Translations under genes and position numbers: made by a program
Notes under the pieces: model-generated
Seen by the model: the letters and a program-made list of their open reading frames with translations, nothing else
Told to the model about the DNA's origin: nothing
Databases searched by the model: none
Assembly: GCF_008386695.1 (NCBI RefSeq)
Contig: NZ_VUOC01000004.1
Span: forward strand, 2,110,327-2,174,326
Length of the DNA: 64,000 nucleotides
Reading direction: 5' to 3'
Origin: Chitinophaga agrisoli
GTDB taxonomy: Bacteria > Bacteroidota > Bacteroidia > Chitinophagales > Chitinophagaceae
Shown: positions 8,133-17,861 of the stretch, piece after piece
Layout: each line of letters starts with the position of its first letter
Position numbering within the stretch: position 1 is the first letter of the stretch

Positions 8133-11100
8133 TCATCTGTATAACCATATACGCATCAATGACAGCAGCTGGTCAATCTTCAGTGGTTTCGTAATATAAT
8201 CGGAGGCCCCTGCTTCCAGGCATTTCTCCCGGTCGCCCTTCATTGCCTTGGCGGTTACCGCAATAATAGGCAAGGCGCTGTTCGTATGTTCCCTCCGTAT
8301 CTTCTGCATGGTCTCATAGCCGTCCATTTCCGGCATCATGATGTCCATGAGCACAATATCTATCTGGTTGTTCTCCGCCATGATATTAATGGCTTCCTTG
8401 CCGCTTTCCGCCGTAATGGTGTTGATCTGGTAACGCTCAAACGCGGTTGTCAGCGCAAACAGGTTACGCACATCATCATCCACCACCAGCACATTTTTAT
8501 GCAGCAGCACATCCTTACGGGAGCGCAGCTCTTCTATCATCTTCCGCTTGTCCGGCTGTAGTACCTGGTGGTCCAGGTGCAGCTGCAGCACGGTCTCTTC
8601 CAGCAATAGCTCCAGGGAACTACTGCCCTTCATCAGTATCTTATTCGCATATTGTTTTATCCTCGATTTCTCCTTCACGGAAAAGTCTTTGGCGGAATAT
8701 ACGATCACCGGCGTGGTATTCTGTTTGTTGATGGTATACACGTTCGTGATAAAGTCCGCGCCGTCAATATCCGGCAGCATATAATCCGCAATGATACAAT
8801 CATAAGAGGTATGGTGCAGATGATCCAGCGCATCCTGGCCATTGGCAGCCACTTCTATTTCTATCAGATCGTCATTATCCAGTACGGCCGCTATCTGGCC
8901 GGCTTCCAGGGCATTGTCTTCCACCACCAGCACTTTTTTGAATTTGCGGCTGTCTTGTTCTATGATACGCTGGAACAGCACCGTCATGGCCTCCGCCTTC
9001 ATGGGCTTCAGGTTAAAGCTGCGCGCCCCGCGGTGCATGGCCAGCAGGCGGTTCTCCTCACCGGAAATAAGATGGATGGGGATATGCCGCAGGTTCACAT
9101 CATTTTTGAACAGGTCCAGCACACGCCAGCCACTGGCGTCCGGCAGCTTCACATCCAGCGTTACGGCTATGGGGTTAAACTTATTGGTGAGATCGAACAC
9201 CTCGCCAAAGCTGGTGGCCACAACGGCTTTCAGATCCATTTCATGCGCTTTCTCCTGCATGATCTTGGCAAAACGCACATCATCTTCCACGATCAGTATC
9301 ACCTTGTCTGTTTCCGTGATATGCGTACGGTCATCGCCGGTTTCATTAATGATCTCATTCAGCCCTTCCAGGTCGCGTGTGTCTGCTGTTTTGATAGTGG
9401 TCACAGACTGGAACGATACTGCTTCGCCTCCCTCCGTCAGCGTATACTGTACCGCCGTACGGTTGCTGGGCTTTTCCTTCTTAATATCTGCCGGGTTGTA
9501 TTGCACCGGCAGGAACAGCGTGAACGAGCTACCTCTGCCGGCTTCGCTTTCCAGCTCTATAGAGCCGCCCAGCAGGTCTGCCAGTCCACGGCTAATGGAA
9601 AGGCCCAGGCCAGTGCCGCCGTATTTACGGCTGGTAGAGCCTTCTGCCTGTTGGAATGCCTCGAATATAATGTTCTGTTTATCCTTGGAGATACCAATAC
9701 CCGTATCCCTGATCTCAAAGGCCACCACACGGGCAGCATTGTCCAGGCTGGCGTTGGATGTTTTCCAGTTATGCTTGGCTTCATATACCCGTAGCCGTAC
9801 CTCTCCTTTTTCCGTAAACTTAAAGGCATTGGACAACAGGTTCTTTAAGATCTGGTTCAACCGCTGCACATCCGTTTCCAGGCTTTGCGGCAGCTGTTCA
9901 TCTATGCTGATGCCAAAACGCAGGTTCTTGCTCTCCGAGATATGTTTAAAGGTCGTTTCTACAAACGCCACCACCTCGCTAAAGCGTACATTGATAAAGT
10001 CCGTGGAGATGTACCCGGATTCGATCTTGGACAGATCCAGGATATCGTTGATCAGCTGTATCAGGTCATCCCCGCAGCTGTGGATCGTTTTAGCGTACCG
10101 CACCTGTTTTTCGCTCAGGTTGCCCTCATGGTTCTCATATAGCTGTTGGGCCAGTATCAGCAGGGAGTTTAACGGGGTCCGCAACTCATGCGACATATTA
10201 GCCAGGAACTCTGATTTATACTTAGAGGTCAGCTGCAACTGCTCTGCTTTTTCTTCCAGCGAGCGGCGGGCCTCTTCCACTTCCATATTCTTCTCTTCCA
10301 CCTCATCCTTCTGTTTCACCAACAGGTGGGCTTTATCCTGCAGCTCTTCGTTGGCCAGGCGCAGCTCATCCGCCAGGGATTGGGATTGTTCCAGCAGGGC
10401 CTCTGTACGGGAGTTCGCTTCAATGGTGTTCAACACGATACCAATACTTTCTGTCAGCTGACTTAAGAAGTCCAGGTGCGTTTGGTTAAACGTGTCAAAG
10501 GAGGCCAGCTCTATCACCGCCTTGATCTGTGTTTCAAACAATACCGGCAGTACGATCAGGTTAAGCGGCGTAGCCTCTCCCAATCCGGAGCTGATCTTGA
10601 TATAATCCCCCGGCACGTTCGTCAGCAATATCTGTTTCTTCTCCATGGCACACTGTCCTACCAGGCCTTGTCCCATGGCAAACTCGCGGGATAGGCTCAC
10701 TTCATCCCCATAGGCGTATGCGGCAAACAGCTTCAGTTTAGGGTTCAGGGATTCGTCTTCCAGTATATAGAACATACCTTTCTGTGCCTGCACTACCTGC
10801 GCCAGCTCAGAGAGGATCCGGCGGGTTACCGTATTCAGGTCCTTCTGGCCCTGCAGCATCTGCGTAAACTTGGCCAGGTTGGATTTAAGCCAGTCCTGCT
10901 CCTGGTTACGCAGCGTGGTCTCTTTCAGGTTGGCGATCATCTGGTTGATGGTATCCTTCAGTTCTTCCACTTCGCCTTTGGCCTCTACGCGGATCATCTG
11001 GGTAAGATCGCCTTTGGTTACGGCGGATGCCACCGCGGAGATGGCGCGTACCTGGGTGGTAAGGTTCTCTGCCAGCTGGTTCACGTTCTCCGTAAGGTTC

Positions 11101-13415
11101 TTCCAGATACCGGAAGCGCCGGGCACACTGGCCTGACCGCCCAAACGCCCTTCCACACCCACTTCGCGGGCCACGGTAGTTACCTGGTCCGCAAACAGCG
11201 CCAGGGTATCGATCATTTCATTAATGGTCTCTGTCAGCTGCGCCACCTCCCCACGGGATACGATGGACAGCTTCTGTTTCAGGTTACCCGTCGCCACAGA
11301 GGTCACTACCTTGGCAATACCGCGCACCTGGTTGGTAAGGTTAAAGGCCATCATGTTCACGGAGTCTGTGAGGTCCTTCCAGGTACCGCCTACGCCCTGT
11401 ACTTCTGCCTGGCCGCCCAGCTTACCTTCCGTGCCTACTTCACGCGCCACGCGCGTTACTTCAAAGGCAAAGGAGTTCAGCTGGTCCACCATGGTATTGA
11501 TGGTATTCTTGAGGTCTAATATTTCTCCTTTTACGTCGATGGTCACTTTCTTGGAAAGGTCACCGGAGGCTACGGCCTTGGTCACTTCCGCAATGTTACG
11601 CACCTGCGAGGTCAGGTTGCCCGTCATCTGGTTCACGGAGTCCGTAAGGTCCTTCCAGGTACCGGCAACGCCCGGCACAAAGGCCTGTCCGCCCAGCTTA
11701 CCATCGGTGCCCACTTCACGCGCCACACGCGTTACTTCGGATGCAAAGGCGCGTAGCTGTTCCACCATCGTGTTGATGGTATTCTTTAGTTTTAAGATCT
11801 CTCCTTTTACGTCCACTTCGATCTTGCGGGATAGGTCACCGTTGGCCACCGCCGTGGTCACCTCCGCAATATTACGCACCTGCGAGGTCAGGTTGGATGC
11901 CATGATGTTCACAGAGTCCGTCAGATCTTTCCACAGGCCTTTTACGCCCGGTACATCTGCCTGGCCGCCCAGCTTACCTTCAGAGCCTACTTCGCGCGCC
12001 ACGCGGAACACTTCCGAGCCAAACGCGTTTAGCTGGTCCACCATCGTGTTGATGGTGTTCTTCAGCTCCAGGATCTCCCCTTTTACATCCACCGTGATCT
12101 TGCGCGACAGATCCCCTTTGGCTACCGCCGTTGTTACTTCCGCAATATTACGCACCTGGGCCGTGAGGTTCGATCCCATCTGGTTCACGGAGTCCGTTAA
12201 GTCTTTCCAGGTACCGCCTACGCCCTGTACCTTGGCCTGGCCCCCCAGCTTACCCTCTGTACCTACTTCCAGCGCCACGCGCGTTACTTCGGATGCAAAG
12301 GAGTTCAGCTGGTCCACCATGGTATTGATGGTATTCTTTAATTCCAGTATTTCGCCGCGTACATCCACCGTGATCTTGCGCGATAGGTCACCCAATGCCA
12401 CCGCCGTGGTCACATCCGCGATATTACGCACCTGGGCCGTGAGGTTACCGGCCATCTGGTTCACGGAGTCCGTCAGGTCTTTCCATACGCCACCCACGCC
12501 TTTTACCGTAGCCTGCCCGCCCAGTTTACCTTCCGTACCCACTTCACGCGCCACGCGCGTTACTTCTGAGGAGAAGGAGTTCAGCTGGTCCACCATCGTG
12601 TTAATGGTATCCTTCAGCTCCAGGATCTCCCCTTTTACATCCACGGTGATCTTCTTAGACAGGTCGCCCCTGGCCACCGCGGTAGTTACATCCGCGATAT
12701 TACGCACCTGGGCCGTCAGGTTGTCCGCCATCTGGTTCACGGAGTCTGTCAGGTCTTTCCACACACCGGCCACATCCTTTACTTTGGCCTGTCCGCCCAG
12801 CTTTCCTTCAGATCCTACTTCCAGCGCCACGCGCGTTACCTCCCTGGAAAAGAGGTTCAGCTGTTTCACCATGCCGTTCACCTCCGTGGCTATACGGGCA
12901 AACTCGCCCTGCAGCACATGGTCCTCTATCTGTAAGGTCATTTCCTGGGAAAGATCGCCTTTGGCCACGGAGCTGATCACGTGGGCTATTTCGATGGTGG
13001 GATGCACCAGGTCAGAGATCAGGGTATTTATAGAGCCCACTGCCTCATTCCATGCACCCTTGGCCGTACGCGGCATGGCTACACGGTGATTGAGCTTACC
13101 CATTTTACCAATGGTATTACGGGCCAGCAGCAGTTCTTCCACCAGCATTTCATTCAACGTGATGATCTCGTTCACCGTGTCACAGATCTTGCCGCTCAGG
13201 CCAATATTGTCTACGGGCATGCGCACACTAAAATTGCCGTTCTTCACTTCAGACAATACCTGTAATAACCGGCGGTCATCCAGTTCATCCTGTAAGGCAG
13301 GAGCCATTTGATCATCAGCAGGTTGTGGTTTTCGGGAGGCAGGGATCGCATCTTTTTTTGATGCTGCTTTAGCCGGACTCGTGCCATTACCGGCTGCTTT
13401 TTTCCTGGTATTCAT
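8133..13415 (-). CDS. Large soluble hybrid histidine kinase with seven HAMP repeats, GAF and three receivers
   Basis: A 1760-residue protein with no membrane segment. After a basic, low-complexity N-terminus come seven copies of a 92-residue unit (each with GKLGGQA and WKDLTDSVN, one per 276 bp from about 12.8 to 11.1 kb), typical of poly-HAMP kinases related to fungal group III (Nik1-type). Then a GAF domain (about 880-1020), a coiled coil, HisKA (His near 1077 in [11 protein letters not shown]), HATPase_c, and three receivers with acceptor Asp near 1422 (VTLDVKLPD), 1541 (IIADYMLPD) and 1689 ([14 protein letters not shown]). It heads an operon with the REC-kinase gene. Ligand unknown; poly-HAMP kinases often sense osmotic or envelope stress. 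Confidence 0.93.
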   Translation of the reverse strand: MNTRKKAAGNGTSPAKAASKKDAIPASRKPQPADDQMAPALQDELDDRRLLQVLSEVKNGNFSVRMPVDNIGLSGKICDTVNEIITLNEMLVEELLLARNTIGKMGKLNHRVAMPRTAKGAWNEAVGSINTLISDLVHPTIEIAHVISSVAKGDLSQEMTLQIEDHVLQGEFARIATEVNGMVKQLNLFSREVTRVALEVGSEGKLGGQAKVKDVAGVWKDLTDSVNQMADNLTAQVRNIADVTTAVARGDLSKKITVDVKGEILELKDTINTMVDQLNSFSSEVTRVAREVGTEGKLGGQATVKGVGGVWKDLTDSVNQMAGNLTAQVRNIADVTTAVALGDLSRKITVDVRGEILELKNTINTMVDQLNSFASEVTRVALEVGTEGKLGGQAKVQGVGGTWKDLTDSVNQMGSNLTAQVRNIAEVTTAVAKGDLSRKITVDVKGEILELKNTINTMVDQLNAFGSEVFRVAREVGSEGKLGGQADVPGVKGLWKDLTDSVNIMASNLTSQVRNIAEVTTAVANGDLSRKIEVDVKGEILKLKNTINTMVEQLRAFASEVTRVAREVGTDGKLGGQAFVPGVAGTWKDLTDSVNQMTGNLTSQVRNIAEVTKAVASGDLSKKVTIDVKGEILDLKNTINTMVDQLNSFAFEVTRVAREVGTEGKLGGQAEVQGVGGTWKDLTDSVNMMAFNLTNQVRGIAKVVTSVATGNLKQKLSIVSRGEVAQLTETINEMIDTLALFADQVTTVAREVGVEGRLGGQASVPGASGIWKNLTENVNQLAENLTTQVRAISAVASAVTKGDLTQMIRVEAKGEVEELKDTINQMIANLKETTLRNQEQDWLKSNLAKFTQMLQGQKDLNTVTRRILSELAQVVQAQKGMFYILEDESLNPKLKLFAAYAYGDEVSLSREFAMGQGLVGQCAMEKKQILLTNVPGDYIKISSGLGEATPLNLIVLPVLFETQIKAVIELASFDTFNQTHLDFLSQLTESIGIVLNTIEANSRTEALLEQSQSLADELRLANEELQDKAHLLVKQKDEVEEKNMEVEEARRSLEEKAEQLQLTSKYKSEFLANMSHELRTPLNSLLILAQQLYENHEGNLSEKQVRYAKTIHSCGDDLIQLINDILDLSKIESGYISTDFINVRFSEVVAFVETTFKHISESKNLRFGISIDEQLPQSLETDVQRLNQILKNLLSNAFKFTEKGEVRLRVYEAKHNWKTSNASLDNAARVVAFEIRDTGIGISKDKQNIIFEAFQQAEGSTSRKYGGTGLGLSISRGLADLLGGSIELESEAGRGSSFTLFLPVQYNPADIKKEKPSNRTAVQYTLTEGGEAVSFQSVTTIKTADTRDLEGLNEIINETGDDRTHITETDKVILIVEDDVRFAKIMQEKAHEMDLKAVVATSFGEVFDLTNKFNPIAVTLDVKLPDASGWRVLDLFKNDVNLRHIPIHLISGEENRLLAMHRGARSFNLKPMKAEAMTVLFQRIIEQDSRKFKKVLVVEDNALEAGQIAAVLDNDDLIEIEVAANGQDALDHLHHTSYDCIIADYMLPDIDGADFITNVYTINKQNTTPVIVYSAKDFSVKEKSRIKQYANKILMKGSSSLELLLEETVLQLHLDHQVLQPDKRKMIEELRSRKDVLLHKNVLVVDDDVRNLFALTTAFERYQINTITAESGKEAINIMAENNQIDIVLMDIMMPEMDGYETMQKIRREHTNSALPIIAVTAKAMKGDREKCLEAGASDYITKPLKIDQLLSLMRIWLYR
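11010..12960 (-). repeat. Seven tandem 276-bp repeats encoding HAMP units
   Basis: The GKLGGQA-coding segment recurs near 12790, 12514, 12240, 11962, 11686, 11410 and 11135, a regular 276-bp period. Units 2, 3, 4 and 6 are the most alike; the last ([24 protein letters not shown]) is the most diverged. The tract can expand or contract by recombination, so assemblies of it deserve care. Confidence 0.9.
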
Positions 13416-13624
13416 TGTTGTAGAGGCATTAGAGCGTAAAACGGCCTACTTGCGTAAGCCTTGGCTGTTCGTCTTTTTTAACTGGTTTGTTCAATACCCT
13501 TGCGGATTTCAGATACGCATAAGTGGATGCAAATTATTGTCCAGCCTGCTGTTTGCTGGTCTTTCAAAGCATACAACAGCTTTCAAAATAAAGATAATAT
13601 ATTATGTTTACACGCAGTAATATT

Positions 13625-15967
13625 TTAGGCGACGGTGACCCGCAACGCTTTTAAACCGCTTAGCCCCTGCAGGTCTTCCAGCTCCAGTTCCTCCATATCC
13701 TGCTTTAATACGCCCGTTTCCTGCAGATATTGCATAAAGGGCAGATAATCATCTACATCCTTACGGCTAAAATAGATCAGCGCCAGCTTATCCGGCTGCG
13801 TTAATCTTTCATTGGTATTGCGTATATGCACCTTATCTATCCGTTTCTTGATCATCTGGTAACGGATATTATAGGTGCCTTCCACATCAAACCGCCGCTC
13901 ATCCGCCCTAAAGCTGATGTCGATGGTATGGTTATGCGCAAAGATAAGCTGGGTGGTCTGCAGCGGCACTGCCAGTGTGGGTAACAGTTCCCGGGTAAGT
14001 TTGGTGATAGCGGCCATGGAGGATAGTTGCCACAGGCGCAGATGTTTCAGGTGAAAATGGTCAAAAGGTTTATCCGGCGCAATAGATTGACCTATATAAA
14101 TATCGTACTCAATTCCGTCAGAGCGGAATTTTTCAAAGTAGCAGGGATAGGACTGCTGCAGTACATGTTTCTCTGTTTCAAAGTAATTATTGATCGCGCT
14201 GTTAATAGTTTGCATGGATAATTCCAGTGCATGGCGGTGCTCCTGCAACTCGCCATCCGTTTGATGCAGCAGTTGCACATAGGCGTCAACAGCAGCGCGG
14301 GTAGCTGGTTGTTGCTGTGCCAGATGCTTCAGGTACGGCACGGTACCTTCTGTGAGGAAATAATTGAGGTTTGTTTCATCCGTGGCCGTTAGCTGCTCCT
14401 GCTGCACTACCTGCTGCCATTTACGGGCAGTGAAGATGGCTTCCTCCAGCAGGGAGGAATGCTGCTTTTCGTGCAGGTCCGTCAGCAGGGTGGTCAATAA
14501 ACGCAGATGGCTGTCCAGATCTGCTTTTACAGCGTTGTTCCGTTCCACCGTAGAGTTGCGTATATCAATGGCCCCATATAAAGGATACACATCATTAAAA
14601 TGCACATGCTCCGTTTTGGTAGGCAGGTTCTTACTCTTTGCCTGCAGGTAATGCCAGGCGGCTTCGTTAAATTTCCACTGCACAGCGGGTTGCAGGGAAG
14701 TGAACTTTTCCTTTACAATGTTCTCTATCTCCAGGTTAAACTCGTCAATATAGATCTGCAACAGCTGGCCAACTGGGGCAAGTGCGGGCTCCAGCAGGGC
14801 CAGTGTCTTCTCGTCAAAAGTATCATCGCCCCAGGTATGCATGCCCAGCACGCCCGCCAGCGCATGATTAAAGAATACGGGAAACAGGGCCAGGGAACGT
14901 ACCCCCTGCTGACGGAACCTTTCCAGGAAATCATATTCGTCAGACGGCGCCTCCCTGTAAATATCCGGCGAAAAAAAGAAGTTAGGATTAGCCGCAAAAC
15001 CGCTGGCCTCCCGCTTAAACTCCTCCGGCGTCAGCGCATCCTCGCCCCACACCGCAAACAACACTCCCGTACCGCTTTTGGCAAAACCATATACCGGCTC
15101 GTTATTGATGCGTACCAGCGGAAACAGGTCAAACTCTATCTTATTCGTGCGCACCAGCGTTTTAAGGGACCGTATCACGCTCTCCCGGGCTGCCACTACA
15201 TCTTCCTGGTTGCGTGTAAGGCGCACCCGGCGTATATTATCCACCGCCTTATAAGGCGTAATATCCTTAATGGTACAGATAGCAATGCCCCGGAACTGGA
15301 ACATATCCAGCGGCAGGGTAGATTCCAGGATCTCGAAGCCGGCCCCCTGGCTCAGCTGCATATATAACTGATCGCAATCCAGCGTGGGGAGCTCCCCTTT
15401 ATGCGTAACGGTAATAAAATCTGTATTCACATTTACCGTATAATATTCCAGCAGGCCGGTAACCGTATTAATGCCGGAGTGATAGAGCCCTGATTTTACA
15501 GGCGACTCAAAATCATACAGCCTTTTAAGGATAAAGGAGTACACCAGCTGCAGGCGGTCCCGGTGAAACTCTTCCGGCGTTTTGGTCATCTCATATACAT
15601 CATGCCCTTCCTGCCGCCGCTCCAGCAGTTCATACAGCATATCCGTACCATAAAAGATATAAGGCTGAAAAGGAAAGCTAAGGCCCCAGGCCAGCTCCTT
15701 TTCATTGGCCAGCGGCGGTGTATTGGAGGCATACATGTATTGCAGCAGGGCCTCGTAATTCTTCATTTCCTCTATGGGCAGCTCCTTCCCCGCTACCTGC
15801 ATTTCCTCAAAATGATGCAGGACCGTCCTGTAAAAATTGCCCTTGATGGTTGTTTCCTCCGCCGCCCGCTGTTTCATATACTCTATAAATGGCGTAAAAG
15901 ATATGGCGGCGTCTATGGGCAGTAATAATGCCTTATTGCCGGAGGCGTCCAGTATATTGTTTTTCAT
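13625..15967 (-). CDS. GAF-domain signalling protein, large
   Basis: A 780-residue soluble protein. The middle (about 280-430) reads as a GAF domain, with FAVWGED, FFFSPDIYRE and FPVFFNHALAGVLGMHTWGDDTFDEKTLALLEPALAPVGQLL. After it the segment VYPLYGAIDIRNSTVERNNAV (about residues 470-495) resembles the metal-binding strand of class III nucleotide cyclases (D-I-R-x-S/F-T), but no second cyclase motif is evident. Proteins of this length with one GAF domain recur in Bacteroidetes; their output is unknown. It lies 209 bp upstream of the poly-HAMP kinase on the same strand, suggesting a shared pathway. Confidence 0.7.
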   Translation of the reverse strand: MKNNILDASGNKALLLPIDAAISFTPFIEYMKQRAAEETTIKGNFYRTVLHHFEEMQVAGKELPIEEMKNYEALLQYMYASNTPPLANEKELAWGLSFPFQPYIFYGTDMLYELLERRQEGHDVYEMTKTPEEFHRDRLQLVYSFILKRLYDFESPVKSGLYHSGINTVTGLLEYYTVNVNTDFITVTHKGELPTLDCDQLYMQLSQGAGFEILESTLPLDMFQFRGIAICTIKDITPYKAVDNIRRVRLTRNQEDVVAARESVIRSLKTLVRTNKIEFDLFPLVRINNEPVYGFAKSGTGVLFAVWGEDALTPEEFKREASGFAANPNFFFSPDIYREAPSDEYDFLERFRQQGVRSLALFPVFFNHALAGVLGMHTWGDDTFDEKTLALLEPALAPVGQLLQIYIDEFNLEIENIVKEKFTSLQPAVQWKFNEAAWHYLQAKSKNLPTKTEHVHFNDVYPLYGAIDIRNSTVERNNAVKADLDSHLRLLTTLLTDLHEKQHSSLLEEAIFTARKWQQVVQQEQLTATDETNLNYFLTEGTVPYLKHLAQQQPATRAAVDAYVQLLHQTDGELQEHRHALELSMQTINSAINNYFETEKHVLQQSYPCYFEKFRSDGIEYDIYIGQSIAPDKPFDHFHLKHLRLWQLSSMAAITKLTRELLPTLAVPLQTTQLIFAHNHTIDISFRADERRFDVEGTYNIRYQMIKKRIDKVHIRNTNERLTQPDKLALIYFSRKDVDDYLPFMQYLQETGVLKQDMEELELEDLQGLSGLKALRVTVA

Positions 15968-16108
15968 TGTTTAAGCGCTGCAACTGAATATATAAATAAA
16001 ATAATACTGCAAAAAGCCTTGCTTACCCCAATGTTAAGCCTTTGCAATCTTTTTTGCACGATTATTTTTCCTACCTTCCCACCGGCTATCTTTAGGGGCG
16101 GATATTTT

Positions 16109-16666
16109 ATGACACCTTCTCAACTACCTGACATACTGGTAGATCAAATGCGGAAAGGGGATTTCAGAGCATTTGAGACATTATTTAATACGTACTGGGA
16201 AGAACTTTATCAGTACACAGCCCGTATTTTGGCCAGTGAAGAAGACGCCCGCGATCTTATCCAGGACCTCTTTGCCGATATCTGGGAACGAAGGGAACAG
16301 CTTCAGATCCAGACCCATATCCGCTATTACCTCTTCAGCGCCGTACGCAAAAAGATCCTCTGCAAATTCCGGGACAACGGCCTGAAGGAAAAACACCTCG
16401 AGAAATTTGTACTGCACGAAGAGCTGCGTTCAGAGCTCACCCTTAACACGCTGATCCACAAAGATATACTATCTCAATTACAGGAAGACCTGCAGGCCCT
16501 GCCGGAAAAAGAACGCCAGGTATTCCGCTGGTACCATTTTGATGAGCTGAGCATCCGGGAGATCGCCCGGCTGAATGGCACCGCAGAACAAACCGTGCGC
16601 AACCAGCTTAATAATGCCTACCATAAAGCCCGGGGGATCATCGGTAAATTGATGATGTTCCTTTAA
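16109..16666 (+). CDS. ECF-type RNA polymerase sigma-70 factor
   Basis: A 185-residue sigma factor with region 2 (FRAFETLFNTYWEELYQYTARI, DLIQDLFADIW) and region 4 (LPEKERQVFRWYHFDELSIREIARLNGTAEQTVRNQLNNAY). It belongs to the Bacteroidetes FecI-like group that drives SusC/SusD loci. An in-frame ATG at 16019 exists, but the start at 16109 (MTPSQLPDILV) gives the family's usual length. It is followed by the FecR-type anti-sigma gene and the SusC gene, forming a trans-envelope regulatory set: receptor STN domain, FecR, sigma. Confidence 0.93.
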   Translation: MTPSQLPDILVDQMRKGDFRAFETLFNTYWEELYQYTARILASEEDARDLIQDLFADIWERREQLQIQTHIRYYLFSAVRKKILCKFRDNGLKEKHLEKFVLHEELRSELTLNTLIHKDILSQLQEDLQALPEKERQVFRWYHFDELSIREIARLNGTAEQTVRNQLNNAYHKARGIIGKLMMFL

Positions 16667-16775
16667 GCCCCGGCGGCCACCTCCCCCCTCCCCTATATTA
16701 CCAAAATGTTAAGCTGCTCCATCCAATAGTTAAAAACGAAAGGTTGTGCAACTTATAGGGAAACAACCATCCTGC

Positions 16776-17735
16776 ATGCGTCAGATCGTTAAAAGACTAA
16801 TTGAGCGTTACCTGGAAGGCCAGACCGCCCCGGCAGAAGAGCAGTCCATTACGGACTGGCTCGATACGCTGGCCGCCACTGAGCCTTACCCAGGCAAAAC
16901 GCTCTCTGACAAAGACAAGGAGCACCTGCGCCGCCAGCTCTTACAGGCCATCCGCCGTAAGACCGGGCAGCAGCAAAAAGTACGGCGCATGATATGGCGC
17001 CGCACCGGTGTGGCCGCTGCCGTGGTAGGCCTGGTATCCGTAGGCGCGCTGCTCATCCGTTTCCTGACCGCCCCCCAGCCTCCCGCGTATGCCTCCCTGC
17101 AGACCGGCCTGGGCGAAAAGAAGGTAATGACCCTGCCAGACAGCACCCGTATCTATTTAGCACCTAATTCTGAACTGTTATATCCTGAAAGCTACCCGCA
17201 AAGCCGCCATATACAGCTGCTGCGCGGGGAAGCTTTCTTTGAAGTGACAAAAAATGCTACCCAACCCTTTACCGTAGCCGTAGATAGCCTGCAGATAGAG
17301 GTACTGGGCACCTCCTTTGATGTGCAGGCCTATCAGCAGCTGCCGGACTGGCGCATAGCCGTAAACACCGGTAAGGTCCGCGTAAGCCGCCAGCAACAGG
17401 TATTAGGCCTGCTGGAAACCGGCCGCCAGATGCACATCAGCCGCCAGGATAACGCCGTTACCCTGTCGCCCGCCAATAACAATGCCCTGGAAGGATGGGT
17501 GAAGAACCGTATGGTATTTGAACAAACACCGCTGCCGGAAGTGCTGGCCCTCCTGCAGGAATATTACCCGGTAACTTTTACACAACAATATAAAGGCGAC
17601 CTGCTCATCAGCGGCTCCTTAGATACGAAAATGCGCGTGGAACAGATTATTGCTGTACTGGAGGAACTGGGTAACCACGACATACAATTCCATAAAAAAG
17701 CGAATAATCGTTATGAAGTAACAAACAATCATTAA
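16776..17735 (+). CDS. FecR-family anti-sigma/sigma regulator
   Basis: A 319-residue protein with an N-terminal cytoplasmic domain (IERYLEGQTAPAEEQSITDWL), one membrane segment near residues 74-94, a periplasmic FecR domain (GLGEKKVMTLPDSTRIYLAPNSEL, RGEAFFEV, FTVAVDSLQIEVLGTSFDVQAY) and a C-terminal DUF4974 region (FEQTPLPEVLALLQEYYPV). FecR proteins hold the ECF sigma factor until the SusC-type receptor signals through its STN domain. The ATG at 16776 is preferred over a GTG at 16746 because MRQIVKRLIERYL matches the normal start of the family. Confidence 0.92.
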   Translation: MRQIVKRLIERYLEGQTAPAEEQSITDWLDTLAATEPYPGKTLSDKDKEHLRRQLLQAIRRKTGQQQKVRRMIWRRTGVAAAVVGLVSVGALLIRFLTAPQPPAYASLQTGLGEKKVMTLPDSTRIYLAPNSELLYPESYPQSRHIQLLRGEAFFEVTKNATQPFTVAVDSLQIEVLGTSFDVQAYQQLPDWRIAVNTGKVRVSRQQQVLGLLETGRQMHISRQDNAVTLSPANNNALEGWVKNRMVFEQTPLPEVLALLQEYYPVTFTQQYKGDLLISGSLDTKMRVEQIIAVLEELGNHDIQFHKKANNRYEVTNNH

Positions 17736-17737
17736 TA

Positions 17738-17770
17738 GTTAATGACCGTTAGGCGCTAACGGTCATTAAC
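17738..17770 (+). promoter_or_regulatory. Intercistronic hairpin between fecR and susC
   Basis: A perfect 15-bp stem GTTAATGACCGTTAG / CTAACGGTCATTAAC with a GCG loop starts 2 bp after the fecR stop. No T-run follows, so it is not a standard terminator. It could stabilise the upstream mRNA end, attenuate read-through, or be a protein-binding site for the susC promoter. Confidence 0.6.
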
Positions 17771-17861
17771 CAAAGACAAAGGCCTGATATCTAAGACTAT
17801 CAACGAATGACCAGGAACTAAAGAGCATCAAACCACTTAGACTATAATAAAACTGTACGCT

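Noticed and set aside
8842-10461. 539-codon open frame opposite the kinase and receiver domains
   Set aside because: Ser-rich antisense translation with no recognisable motif; the minus strand carries clear HisKA, HATPase and receiver motifs.
11224-13089. Long open frame (about 620 codons) on the plus strand opposite the HAMP repeats
   Set aside because: It is a shadow of the repeated, GC-rich HAMP coding sequence on the minus strand. Its translation is a low-complexity Ser/Pro/Thr repeat with no domain.
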